Below the pieces are notes generated by a model, which was given only the letters and a program-made list of their open reading frames with translations, was not told the DNA's origin and did no database searches. A program made the position numbers and the translations under genes. This document shows positions 28,401 to 35,318 of a stretch of 64,000 bases of DNA, piece after piece. The number at the start of each line of letters is the position of its first letter. The first letter of the stretch is position 1. Source of the stretch: Emticicia aquatica (GTDB lineage Bacteria; Bacteroidota; Bacteroidia; Cytophagales; Spirosomataceae); NCBI RefSeq assembly GCF_923079645.1, contig NZ_CAKLPY010000001.1, positions 372,001 to 436,000 on the forward strand, given 5' to 3'.

Positions 28401-31400
28401 CGACCAAAGCAAAAGATAAACATCCATGCTGGCCCTGAGCAGCAAGATATGGTGCAGCCAATAGAATATGATGCGTTTGGAAGAATGCCAAAAAACTTTT
28501 TGCCATATCCAGTTATTGGAAATAATGGTAATTTGGTTGCTAATGCTACAACAAATGTTGTTAATTGGTATCAAACGGCAGTAGGAAAAGAAGGTAGTAA
28601 TACGCCCTTTACACAAACTACTTTTGAAGCCTCTCCGCTTAGCCGCCCAACTGAACAAGTTGCAATCGGGAATGATAAGTTAGCCAATAAAACGGAGATC
28701 GTTTACGGTACAAATGCTGCGGACATAAAAATGTTTACCGTTTCAGGTTCAAGTGTGGCTGTTGGCACTTACCCTGTTAATACACTCTATAAAACCCAAA
28801 ACAAAGAAGTTGCCGTTGGTACGACTGGAAACCTCATTACGGTTGAATATAAAGACAAAGAAGGGAGAGTTGTATGCAAAGATGTAGGCGGACTACGTAC
28901 TTATTATGTTTATAATGACCTTGGACAGTTGGTTTGTGTAGTACCACCAAAGGCGATAGGAGCAATAATTGATAATGCCTTTACGTTGTTTGCCACTACA
29001 TCTGCCGCTATTAATGAACTTATTTTTGCCTATGAATATAACGACCGAGGGCTGATGGTTCGAAAAAAAATCCCTTCGAGCAAAGCAGTGATGATTGAGT
29101 ATTACACAACGGGCATACATACTGACATGCTCATGAAAACTACAGAGACACGAAATGATTTGCCTCTCATTACAAGAATTGAATACGACGATTTAAATCG
29201 CCCTTTGAACACGTATGTATCAATAAATAATCAACCCGAAGTTTTGGTAATGCACCATGATTATGATGAATACCCAGACGGACACCCAGAATTCCAGCCA
29301 TCAAAATTCTATAGTCCTACTGGAAATGTACCTGCAATCCAGACTGATGTAGTTAAACTAAAAGGCTTAGAAGTCAGTTCGTGGTCATTGGTAACAAATG
29401 CTGATGGGAATTATGATGAGGGGAAAAAATTAATTACAACTACTTATTTTGATACCAAAAACCGCCCAGTACAAGTTATTAAGAAAAATTATGGTGGAGG
29501 AAATGACATTAACTCATCAGACCTTGATTTTGTAGGTAGGGTTCGGGGTGCAATGACGAGTATTAATTTGCATGGTACACTTGAAACCAAAACCCGTAAT
29601 GGCTACGATTACGGCGGCCGTAATGCTACTATCTGCCAAAAAATAGACAATGGTTCTTACAGCGAAAAATGGCAACCAATTGCCCGTTACAATTACAATG
29701 ATATTGGCGAAATGGTACAGAAAACCCTAGGTTGCCGCATGCAAGTGGTTGATTATGAGTATAATATAAGTGGATGGCTATCAAAAATAAATAACCCAGA
29801 TGGATTGAAAGTTACCGCAACTAAAGAGTTTGATTTCTTTGGAATGAAACTTGGCTATACTGGCGACGGTAATATAAACCAGCAAATATATGCCAACGGA
29901 CAAAGGAAGTATCTGACCAATAATAATAATGACCCTTATGATATTGACCAGAAAAAATATACCTATACTTTTGGCTACGATACACAAAAACGCTTGCTAA
30001 CGGCCAACATGGCAGGCGAAGGAAAATCATTTAATTTGTTGATGGGAGCTTATGATGTTAATGGTAATATAACAACACTCAATAGAACGGTTAATGGCAC
30101 TCCTGTTGATAATTTGGGCTATAATTATGCCAATAATACCAATTTGTTGACAAATGTTACAGAAGGCGTAGCGGGTGCAAATGGAGAAAAATACTTTAAA
30201 GGAACAGCCAATTATGCCTATTACCTTGATGGCAGTTTAAAGAATGATGACAAAAAAGGAGCAACTTTTACTTACTCAGCCAGTACATTACCAGCCAAGA
30301 TTACGGGTAGTTCCAAAACCTATGAGTATATTTATGATGCCGCAGGAGGAAAACTACAAACAAAAGTAGGAGCCAACACCTACGAATATGCAGGAAATGC
30401 TGTATATTTGAATAATATTTTAGAGTTTGTAGGCACACCCGAAGGCCGTTGGCTACCCAAAGAACAACTATATGCTTATGTAGCCGATAGAACCGACCCA
30501 ATAGCCAACGAGAGTAGTAAAACAGCTGCCAAATATGGCCGCTTTGAATACATACTAAAAGACCATTTGAGTAATAGCCGAGTAGCGTGCCGATGCGTAG
30601 AAAAGCCAACAGCCACCACTACCACCGATGCAGCCTATCTGCCAGCCGAAACCCTAACCGAGCATTATGAACCTTGGGGAGCAAGTATAGCAGCCGACAT
30701 TTTGACCAACCCTTTACAGAGCATAAATACCCCACAAAACCGCTTTACCTATAACGGCAAAGAGCTACAAACTGACATTGGATTGTTTGAGTATGGTTTT
30801 AGATGGTACGACCCTATGAACGCAAGGTTTACGAGCGTTGACCCGTTATCAAATGATTATGCTTATAAAACACCTTATGATTATGCAGAGAATGAGCCAA
30901 TTGCAGGTATTGATTTAGATGGTGCTGAAAGGGCACAAAGTACTACGAGTATGGGTTCTTCTAGCATTCAAACTTCAGCAGTACCCAAAGAACAACAATA
31001 CATTTACACTGAAACTAATCAACTTGATGGTTTTGCAGGGGTGAATGGTGAAGTGAAGATGGGAGTTACTCACGCTTTTTATGATAAAACATTGGGTATT
31101 GGTTTAGGATTAATAGTAAACGTATATAGCGTGAGTGTGGCAAAAGCTCAATTAGGTATCCCATCGTCAGAAGGGGAACTATTTACAGAAAAAAATAACA
31201 TAATTACTAGTCAAGAAATTAAAGGCGAGCTTTTGGGTTTCGGTGCGGGATTAAAGTCAGAAACCACGTATCAGGGATATAACAAGAAGGTAGAAAGCAA
31301 AGAGAGAGTAATTTCAATTCCTTTTGTTGAATTTTCTTTCAAAGAAGCTACTAATTATGTTAAAGAAAAAGGTCAGTATGTGCAAAAAGGGAAGTCACAG

Positions 31401-31601
31401 AGTGATTATTATCTCTCTTTTTTTAAAAGTCAGACAGTGGAAGGGGCTGGAGTGACCTTTGAAGGTAAGGCAGAGGTTAAAATAAATTCTACCTTTTTTT
31501 CAGGTGGGGGTAAAGGATATATAGATTTGAACAAAAATTTTGTTATGCATCAAGATAATACAAAAACTAAACTTCCTAACTTAATAATACAAAAAAAATG
31601 A
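22470..31601 (+). CDS. giant Rhs/YD-repeat polymorphic toxin with PA14 and LamG-like domains
   Basis: A 3,043-aa surface or secreted protein. I use the ATG at 22470 (MKHNNHKTVFVSLLTLLLLV, a membrane/signal segment); the longer frame begins with TTG at 22428. In order it has several Ig-like Cys-rich repeats (about 300-1050), a LamG/concanavalin-like domain (about 1090-1290), a PA14 carbohydrate-binding domain (about 1650-1800), a DUF6443-like segment (VTYFDGLGRPKQKINIHAG), YD repeats, and the Rhs core (about 2700-2810, FTYNGKELQTDIGLFEYGFR and FTSVDP). A unique 230-residue tip follows the core from about 2815. The Rhs shell encloses the tip, which is released as toxin. Here it ends KLPNLIIQKK and matches no toxin I know. 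The stop overlaps the start of a small membrane protein by 4 bp, the usual toxin-immunity coupling. Confidence 0.9.
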   Translation: MKHNNHKTVFVSLLTLLLLVSFSPPLKKTKKVKAKPMVTYLPKEVGAIKSVTSQPVSLDRELVSRVVDNTPMNQNLQSSGRIDSVVKVGRTIEHSIRLNEIKIIQPIPPLPVKLLRLDSKSGLFKLSEKLNSNVQEETASSLREYYKYDSTSREFEKTINKKLNTTLELGGFDPVRFTLSSNKDSVNIGEEIEIKITVDYLDVSPSLMFQFEGSNAFTLKMLFPDGFIKTGGTYYDYMQGKVDKANPKQEFTIKGVFEAQSKEPCFSLLRSFAGAGVNDIWEKKEEKCIYYIVKAINKTNSLRNDYTINTIPTLTTSAPSTCGSNTFSISIGNCLVPSNITTINDTTSYKNAVTIEAWNIYEDGSYSSSLSVNYATLLRNSTPIINNNLLSVTHSSIYFGCSCMPSNTIKRKVKITCKGNNSTQEHTSGSISGFSLIPSPPTITPESLLNGGVKLTVTGCVGGLITWEDGSVFLNNNNPTPAERIVNPSQTTTYSAICTLACQSTPSYYTIIINPCGAATPTITASGLELTANGTCTGGEYKWYKNYNTEITPSSQIITGELGNTYQVRCFISESCKSSLSDEITLSSCNVAIPTINEAATITIPTDQTTTLSTSSSCLFEGINGTFEWYKDDTFYSDQSHISAGVGCYKLRCRINDDCYSTFTSAVCVKNNNCGDFTLFAYSNATARQCGVSVGEPLILYGGIENGITPDEIQWWFAGSLIPNSNSGTFTVKQLTTLNDSGEYTLKVKKNGIWCETKFTLSICPCNFSASPMYSFTGNVQSGTTTLYSSNNCPTCTHIWTLPNGTTRNVSGFSLLNNERMNGVFTLSVTKNGCVSGGNVDVRTPLPPSYNSVVSNAFCDNVSGSLRDTNNPGLTLGSVTLEYKNMTTNVTTIKNIQPTNYGYFYFPWTLPPNITYQVKVKDPSGNYIGPYQNAPAIILCCTLAIDPILKTETVCNTTIRKGRYVIYLKGHSTAVQLQYRLLKKTYNSNNESVYQPTTPNWSIIPVGTAISFLQFTDLERGFYQLEIVEGTNPNNQGCKINTNFVIDCVGTNSTACGTPPLITAIPDKILIEGGTITPTLIAEPMATSNNTSAGLGNVAVLSGANSIQLGSQDGTQSNTFEAWIKAENNSDITVGYIGAGEKHRKLMQYWGKQNPFYNTLSVGSNGVTLIEDIPTKENARRVAISFTKILTGWNHIALVYRNHIPEIYINGKLEGKATQSIYTIQNVQVSDTYDTQIGYTQNLGFIGSVDEIRLWYGTLGNTSDLTAATISQNLKSRDNVPVIGTGKYWAFEEIDPLKNVSGSNYDKLKFEENVQIRATNTSDDKLPQSQDYKWYLNGVNLATKSFYTTLIDQLKPDSQTYVLHYTGDNGVDCQTSKTIKIRRCLSISPNTTQIVCEGTPVTLTATGNVGSTFTWYKVGKTTALATTATFAVPTNAEGNGIYYAKSSTCNSESDKVEVKHVVIAKPTVLAIPNPATAGRSAIFKGNYIGDTGTPPSYLWTGPNNFVSSFQNPELTNLSQTTNAGIYTLTITQTANNLTCNSTATTKLLINAASCGLTVGTDIDCVNNLGKISVVVIGNTTGRTIQYSINNGEIWQSSNIFTNLLNGDYDIAVRSNQSTIAADQITDSDYCYVTPQQVIISCATVCSVQKKLNYDRWDNIEGTEIGDFTSTQLGVIFNQPKTVSAFAPNRAGNEPNFDIRNGTTPNFIARMRGFICPPVSGTYTFYMKADNSAKLFINGSPIIWVHDNPNNHDQEVSGTVTLIANTQATIEVHHKQGISASFVILSWQAGSSPKVLVSADYLSPTITTVNPCQDFNFTLTTTPNRISEKIVEGTEIKAIATATNGNSSGFVWTATDNALTIFDAPKGITGAVTRTVETNIPVYLRPALISSETGQGPFERKYKVAFGNAPAGCYQEVTLNVIKQTCDCPTNDCDNVEILNPSLVTNFGTSQNFVAETVYLDESASTGFQTVTYFDGLGRPKQKINIHAGPEQQDMVQPIEYDAFGRMPKNFLPYPVIGNNGNLVANATTNVVNWYQTAVGKEGSNTPFTQTTFEASPLSRPTEQVAIGNDKLANKTEIVYGTNAADIKMFTVSGSSVAVGTYPVNTLYKTQNKEVAVGTTGNLITVEYKDKEGRVVCKDVGGLRTYYVYNDLGQLVCVVPPKAIGAIIDNAFTLFATTSAAINELIFAYEYNDRGLMVRKKIPSSKAVMIEYYTTGIHTDMLMKTTETRNDLPLITRIEYDDLNRPLNTYVSINNQPEVLVMHHDYDEYPDGHPEFQPSKFYSPTGNVPAIQTDVVKLKGLEVSSWSLVTNADGNYDEGKKLITTTYFDTKNRPVQVIKKNYGGGNDINSSDLDFVGRVRGAMTSINLHGTLETKTRNGYDYGGRNATICQKIDNGSYSEKWQPIARYNYNDIGEMVQKTLGCRMQVVDYEYNISGWLSKINNPDGLKVTATKEFDFFGMKLGYTGDGNINQQIYANGQRKYLTNNNNDPYDIDQKKYTYTFGYDTQKRLLTANMAGEGKSFNLLMGAYDVNGNITTLNRTVNGTPVDNLGYNYANNTNLLTNVTEGVAGANGEKYFKGTANYAYYLDGSLKNDDKKGATFTYSASTLPAKITGSSKTYEYIYDAAGGKLQTKVGANTYEYAGNAVYLNNILEFVGTPEGRWLPKEQLYAYVADRTDPIANESSKTAAKYGRFEYILKDHLSNSRVACRCVEKPTATTTTDAAYLPAETLTEHYEPWGASIAADILTNPLQSINTPQNRFTYNGKELQTDIGLFEYGFRWYDPMNARFTSVDPLSNDYAYKTPYDYAENEPIAGIDLDGAERAQSTTSMGSSSIQTSAVPKEQQYIYTETNQLDGFAGVNGEVKMGVTHAFYDKTLGIGLGLIVNVYSVSVAKAQLGIPSSEGELFTEKNNIITSQEIKGELLGFGAGLKSETTYQGYNKKVESKERVISIPFVEFSFKEATNYVKEKGQYVQKGKSQSDYYLSFFKSQTVEGAGVTFEGKAEVKINSTFFSGGGKGYIDLNKNFVMHQDNTKTKLPNLIIQKK

Positions 31602-31846
31602 AAATGATTTTGTTTACAGATATCTACAGTAAAACTCTTATAGCTATTTATTTCATATGTTTCTTTTCTAAAGGTATTTTAGTTATAAGAAATTTTAAAA
31701 ATGAAATAAAAACTAATGTTTTCGCCCCTCAACTAATTTTTTTTGATGTAGATGAAAATAAAAAGGTAGTTAAACGCATCATTAATAGTATAGTTATTTT
31801 ACAGTACATACTTGTATTTACTGTAATACTAATAAACTGGTTTTAG
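31598..31846 (+). CDS. candidate immunity protein of the active Rhs tip
   Basis: An 82-aa protein with two membrane segments (LIAIYFICFFSKGILVI and IVILQYILVFTVILINWF) separated by a polar loop. Its ATG overlaps the Rhs stop (ATGA). Rhs tips are nearly always followed by their immunity gene, so this is the best candidate. A membrane location suggests the tip acts at the inner membrane or is intercepted there. Confidence 0.6.
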   Translation: MKMILFTDIYSKTLIAIYFICFFSKGILVIRNFKNEIKTNVFAPQLIFFDVDENKKVVKRIINSIVILQYILVFTVILINWF

Positions 31847-31853
31847 TTTTCCC

Positions 31854-32011
31854 CCAGTTCGCCTTAATGTTGGCAAAGGATAGGCGGCGGTTCGGCTGAT
31901 TTTAATTTATTCCCAGTTAGTCCTCATCTGTGGTGCTGGGCTTGTAGAGAATGAGCATTTGTAATGCGACCTAATAAACAATAAAGTTCTTTGAAATAAA
32001 GGTGAGTCCAT
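31854..32011 (+). repeat. inter-cassette spacer repeat, copy 1
   Basis: A 158-bp sequence starting CAGTTCGCCTTAATGTTGGC and running to the start of the first orphan Rhs tip. It is nearly identical to 33594-33751 (same length, exactly 1,740 bp apart), and its last 100 bp recur at 35218-35318. Each copy ends GGTGAGTCCATTTG, where the last bases match the Rhs core of the main gene (CCATTTG at 30573-30579). Confidence 0.9.
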
Positions 32012-33097
32012 TTGGGTAATAGCCGAGTAGCGTGCCGATGCGTAGAGAAGCCAACAGCTACCACTACCACGGATGCCGCCTATTTGCCAGCTGAAACCCT
32101 AACCGAGCATTATGAACCTTGGGGAGCAAGTATAGCAGCTGATATTTTGCCAGTACCATTGCCAACATTACCCAATGCATTACCAAGTATAAATACCCCT
32201 CAAAACCGCTTTACCTACAACGGCAAGGAATTACAAACCGACATTGGTTTGTTTGAGTATGGTTTTAGATGGTATGACCCAATGAACGCAAGGTTTACGA
32301 GTGTTGACCCGCTGGCGAATGATTATGCATATAAAACACCTTATGATTATGCAGAGAATAAACCAGTTATTGCAGTGGATTTAGATGGATTAGAAGCCTT
32401 TTTCGTGCATGGGACTCAAAGTAATAATAAAAGGTGGCTTGACAAATCTAATAATCTCAATGAAGGGACAAAAGCCTTATTTAGATTATCTAATAATCGA
32501 ACTTTTGATGCCTCTTTTAATTGGGGTGGTAAATTAACAAATTGGGGAAATGGCGTTTTTAACACCGAAAGTGATAGAAACGATGCTGCTAAAAATTTGG
32601 CGACACATATCCGAGCAACAATGACTGGAAATGAAGACATTACGATGATTGGGCATAGCCATGGAGGTAATGTTTCAATTCAAGCAATACCTATCCTTAG
32701 ACAAATGCTTGACGATGAAGGATTTGAAAATATTAAAATTAATATAATTACTATATCCACACCAGCAGACAATCACTTTGGCTCACCAGAAAACCCAGAT
32801 ACTTATGGAGCAGAGTTGAATAAACATATACATATTTATAATGAGATAGATGGTGTTCAAACAGGAGGAGCTAATATTATGGATTTTCTAAATATCTCAT
32901 CTTTCTTACCAAAAGAATTCAGAAGAGTTTATAATAATGATAAAACAATAAATTATCGAATAGATGTCGACTCACAATATTCGCATGAGTATCAATTTCC
33001 CAAGTCTACTGTTTTAGACAAAATGAGGGCTCATAGTGCTGATGTTGAAAGTGATTTGATTAAAAAGAAAATAGAAGATGGAACTATAAAACGTTAA
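32012..33097 (+). CDS. orphan Rhs tip 1: lipase-like effector
   Basis: A 361-residue open frame that begins inside the Rhs core (N-S-R-V-A-C-R-C...) and carries the full core end (FTYNGKELQTDIG, FTSVDP). The first codon is TTG and there is no signal, so it is probably a silent cassette activated by recombination with the main Rhs gene. After the core, from about residue 127, a lipase/alpha-beta hydrolase appears: oxyanion segment FFVHGT, nucleophile elbow ITMIGHSHGGNVSIQ (Ser near residue 215) and a possible acid residue in STPADNHFG. It would attack membrane lipids. The cognate immunity candidate follows 11 bp later and is a membrane protein, which fits. Confidence 0.8.
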   Translation: MGNSRVACRCVEKPTATTTTDAAYLPAETLTEHYEPWGASIAADILPVPLPTLPNALPSINTPQNRFTYNGKELQTDIGLFEYGFRWYDPMNARFTSVDPLANDYAYKTPYDYAENKPVIAVDLDGLEAFFVHGTQSNNKRWLDKSNNLNEGTKALFRLSNNRTFDASFNWGGKLTNWGNGVFNTESDRNDAAKNLATHIRATMTGNEDITMIGHSHGGNVSIQAIPILRQMLDDEGFENIKINIITISTPADNHFGSPENPDTYGAELNKHIHIYNEIDGVQTGGANIMDFLNISSFLPKEFRRVYNNDKTINYRIDVDSQYSHEYQFPKSTVLDKMRAHSADVESDLIKKKIEDGTIKR

Positions 33098-33108
33098 GGT
33101 TTATCATT

Positions 33109-33456
33109 ATGAAAAAGTTATCAATGCATATATTTATCATTTTAAATTCTGTATTATTAATAATATATGGTTTAAATCTGTATGAAATTTATTATGATTT
33201 AGAAAATTCTTATCATGATGGATGGGTATATTTGACATACATCATTGTTTATAACATTTGCTTAATAATTTATTACTTCAGTTTAAAGGAATATATTACT
33301 CAAAAAAAACTATTATTATTTATAATCCTATTTCAAAATTTAATTGCGTTCATTTTCAAACCACTTTTAATTCCAATTGTTGGTTTTTTATTTAATGCTA
33401 TATTGATAATTTGCTTAATTAGATTGTTGTATTTGGGAAACCAGAATCAAAAATAG
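33109..33456 (+). CDS. candidate immunity to the lipase tip, membrane protein
   Basis: A 115-aa, very hydrophobic protein with about four membrane spans (HIFIILNSVLLIIYGLNLY, VYLTYIIVYNICLIIYYF, LLLFIILFQNLIAFIF, IVGFLFNAILIICLIRLLYL). It is 11 bp downstream of the lipase-like tip. A membrane antidote fits a membrane-lipid hydrolase. No family is recognised; the immunity role is inferred from position. Confidence 0.6.
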   Translation: MKKLSMHIFIILNSVLLIIYGLNLYEIYYDLENSYHDGWVYLTYIIVYNICLIIYYFSLKEYITQKKLLLFIILFQNLIAFIFKPLLIPIVGFLFNAILIICLIRLLYLGNQNQK

Positions 33457-33488
33457 ATAATCCCCAGTTCGCCTTAATGTTGACAGGC

Positions 33489-33572
33489 GGTTCGACTAAA
33501 TGTAAATTTAGTCGTGGTGTCACCCGTTCAATATCCATTGCTGGTTTCAACGGCATCTGAGAATAGATTTTT
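33489..33572 (+). repeat. second repeat family, copy 1
   Basis: About 84 bp including CTAAATGTAAATTTAG (a small palindrome), then GTTCAATATCCATTG and GTTTCAACGGCATC. It recurs in similar form at 36682-36760, after the third cassette. It probably marks an older cassette boundary. Confidence 0.75.
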
Positions 33573-33593
33573 CGTTTTAAAAACGCTATTTCC

Positions 33594-33751
33594 TCAGTTC
33601 GCCTTAATGTTGGCAAAAGATAGGTGGCGGTTCGGCTGATTTTAATTTAGTCCCCGTTAGTCATCATCTTTGATGCTGGACTTGTAGAGAATGAGCATTT
33701 GTAATGCGACCTAATAAACAATAAAGTTCTTTGAAATAAAGGTGAGTCCAT
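33594..33751 (+). repeat. inter-cassette spacer repeat, copy 2
   Basis: Aligns base for base with 31854-32011 with few differences and leads directly into the second orphan tip. The identical length and spacing suggest the cassettes spread by duplication or by homologous insertion at a shared site. Confidence 0.9.
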
Positions 33752-34600
33752 TTGAGTAATAGCCGAGTAGCGTGCCGATGCGTAGAGAAGCCAACAGCTA
33801 CCACTACCACGGATGCCGCCTATCTGCCAGTTGAAAGCCTAACCGAGCATTATGAACCTTGGGGAGCAAGCATAGCAGCCGATATTTTGCCAGTACCATT
33901 GCCAACATTACCCAATGCATTACCAAGTATAAATACCCCTCAAAACCGCTTTACCTACAACGGCAAAGAACTACAAACCGACATTGGTTTGTTTGAGTAT
34001 GGTTTTAGATGGTATGACCCAATGAACGCAAGGTTTACGAGTGTTGACCCAATGACTGAGAAAATGCCTAGTTGGAGTTCATACATTTATGCTTTTGATA
34101 ACCCAATAAAGTACATTGATTACAATGGCTTAATACCTATTCCAGTTAATAAACTATTTAAGGGAATGGCTCATAGAATAGACTCTTGGTTTGGTCCAAG
34201 AAATACAGGGTTAAGTTATGCCAGTAAATTTCATAAAGGTCTTGATATTAATTTTGGGGGCGGTAGAGCAGATTACGGAGCACCTGTATTAGGAACACAT
34301 GATGGTTCTGTATCTATAAAAGATAACTTAAATGGTAATGAAGGTAGGATGGTAACAGTAACAAGCCCAGACGGAAAATTTAGAACACGCTACTTACATT
34401 TGAGTGCAATAAATGTTGAAGATGGTCAGGAAATAACTGAAGCAATTCAGGTGGGTGAAATTGGTGGAAGTAGAAAAGGGAAAGAATTTGGCGGGCAAGT
34501 TCATTTGCATTATCAAATTGAGAAAGTCAATGAAGAAACGGGTGAATTTGAACCTTATAATCCAACAGAGGGGAAAGAAAAAAAGAAAGTAATGTTGTAG
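33752..34600 (+). CDS. orphan Rhs tip 2: M23 peptidase effector
   Basis: A 282-residue frame beginning in the same Rhs core position as the other cassettes (TTG first codon). It changes core-end style after FTSVDP to MTEKMPSWSSYIYAFDNPI, ending the core at DYNG. From about residue 140 it is an M23/lysostaphin-type peptidase with metal ligands in FHKGLDINFG (about 157-163) and VHLHYQIEK (about 249-257), and GAPVLGTHDGSV between them. M23 enzymes cut peptidoglycan cross-bridges, so this tip would act in the periplasm. The ORF ends at a run of A; in another frame the same protein seems to continue (see the next feature), so this copy is probably frameshifted near its end. Confidence 0.8.
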   Translation: MSNSRVACRCVEKPTATTTTDAAYLPVESLTEHYEPWGASIAADILPVPLPTLPNALPSINTPQNRFTYNGKELQTDIGLFEYGFRWYDPMNARFTSVDPMTEKMPSWSSYIYAFDNPIKYIDYNGLIPIPVNKLFKGMAHRIDSWFGPRNTGLSYASKFHKGLDINFGGGRADYGAPVLGTHDGSVSIKDNLNGNEGRMVTVTSPDGKFRTRYLHLSAINVEDGQEITEAIQVGEIGGSRKGKEFGGQVHLHYQIEKVNEETGEFEPYNPTEGKEKKKVML

Positions 34601-34769
34601 ACCCTCAAACATGGATTAAAAAGAAAGATGAAACTTTCGAAATACCACAACTGTCAACCATGATGGGTCCAGATGCTACAAGGGTGGAAAGAAGGTTATT
34701 TTTGATGGTTTACAAAATTTAAAAGCAGGAAATTATAAAGTTGTGGATGGTAAAATAGTACCAAATTAA
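34601..34769 (+). pseudogene. frameshifted tail of the M23 tip
   Basis: Directly after the stop at 34600, another frame reads NVVDPQTWIKKKDETFEIPQ, a plausible continuation of the M23 tip. A second shift leads into TVNHDGSRCYKGGKKVIFDG and LQNLKAGNYKVVDGKIVPN, with a stop at 34769. The A7 run at about 34578-34584 is a likely slip site. The region shows decay, or joining with part of another tip. Confidence 0.5.
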
Positions 34770-34777
34770 ACGAGATT

Positions 34778-35194
34778 ATGTTAAAAATATTAATAATTGC
34801 AATTGTTTCATTGGGGTGTGGGAGTACGCCTCAAAATCAGCCAAAAGTACCTGTGCAAAATACTATCAATGAAGATTTTAATTCATTTATTGTCAAATTT
34901 TCAAGTGATAGAGCATTTCAAATAGGTAGAATTTCATTTCCTCTTCCGCTTTACACTGAAAATGAGCAAGGTAAATCAATAGTAAAAAAAATATTGCAAA
35001 AAGAATGGAAATATACTGACTTCATTGGGATAGAGAAGAAAAATAAAAAAAATGTGATTGAGATAGAAATAGCTTCAAATTCCAATGCAAAATTAATTTA
35101 TTCAATGGAAGATAATGGTGTCTATGTTATTCATCATTTTATAAAAAAAGCAGGAAAATGGTATTTGAATAAAATATCTGATGAATCAGATTAA
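34778..35194 (+). CDS. lipoprotein, candidate immunity to the M23 tip
   Basis: A 138-aa lipoprotein with a lipobox (IVSLGCGS, Cys near residue 14). The rest is soluble and resembles DUF4348-like periplasmic proteins (EDFNSFIVKFSSDRAFQIGR, ISFPLPLY). A periplasmic antidote fits a peptidoglycan peptidase. It is 8 bp beyond the decayed M23 tail. Both the family resemblance and the immunity role are tentative. Confidence 0.6.
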   Translation: MLKILIIAIVSLGCGSTPQNQPKVPVQNTINEDFNSFIVKFSSDRAFQIGRISFPLPLYTENEQGKSIVKKILQKEWKYTDFIGIEKKNKKNVIEIEIASNSNAKLIYSMEDNGVYVIHHFIKKAGKWYLNKISDESD

Positions 35195-35217
35195 ACCTGT
35201 CTTGTCCTAAAATAGGT

Positions 35218-35318
35218 TTCCTGTTAGTCTGCATCTGCGATGCTGGACTTGTAGAGAATGAGCATTTGTAATGCGACCTAATAAACAATAAAGTTCTTTG
35301 AAATAAAGGTGAGTCCAT
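35218..35318 (+). repeat. inter-cassette spacer repeat, copy 3 (shorter)
   Basis: Matches the last 100 bp of the other two spacers, from GTTAGTC to GAGTCCATTTG, and leads into the third orphan tip. The 5' part of the spacer is absent here. Confidence 0.85.

Noticed and set aside
32012..32014. TTG codons as true starts of the orphan Rhs tips
   Set aside because: The codon is part of the core homology in all three cassettes and in the main gene; silent cassettes need no start.
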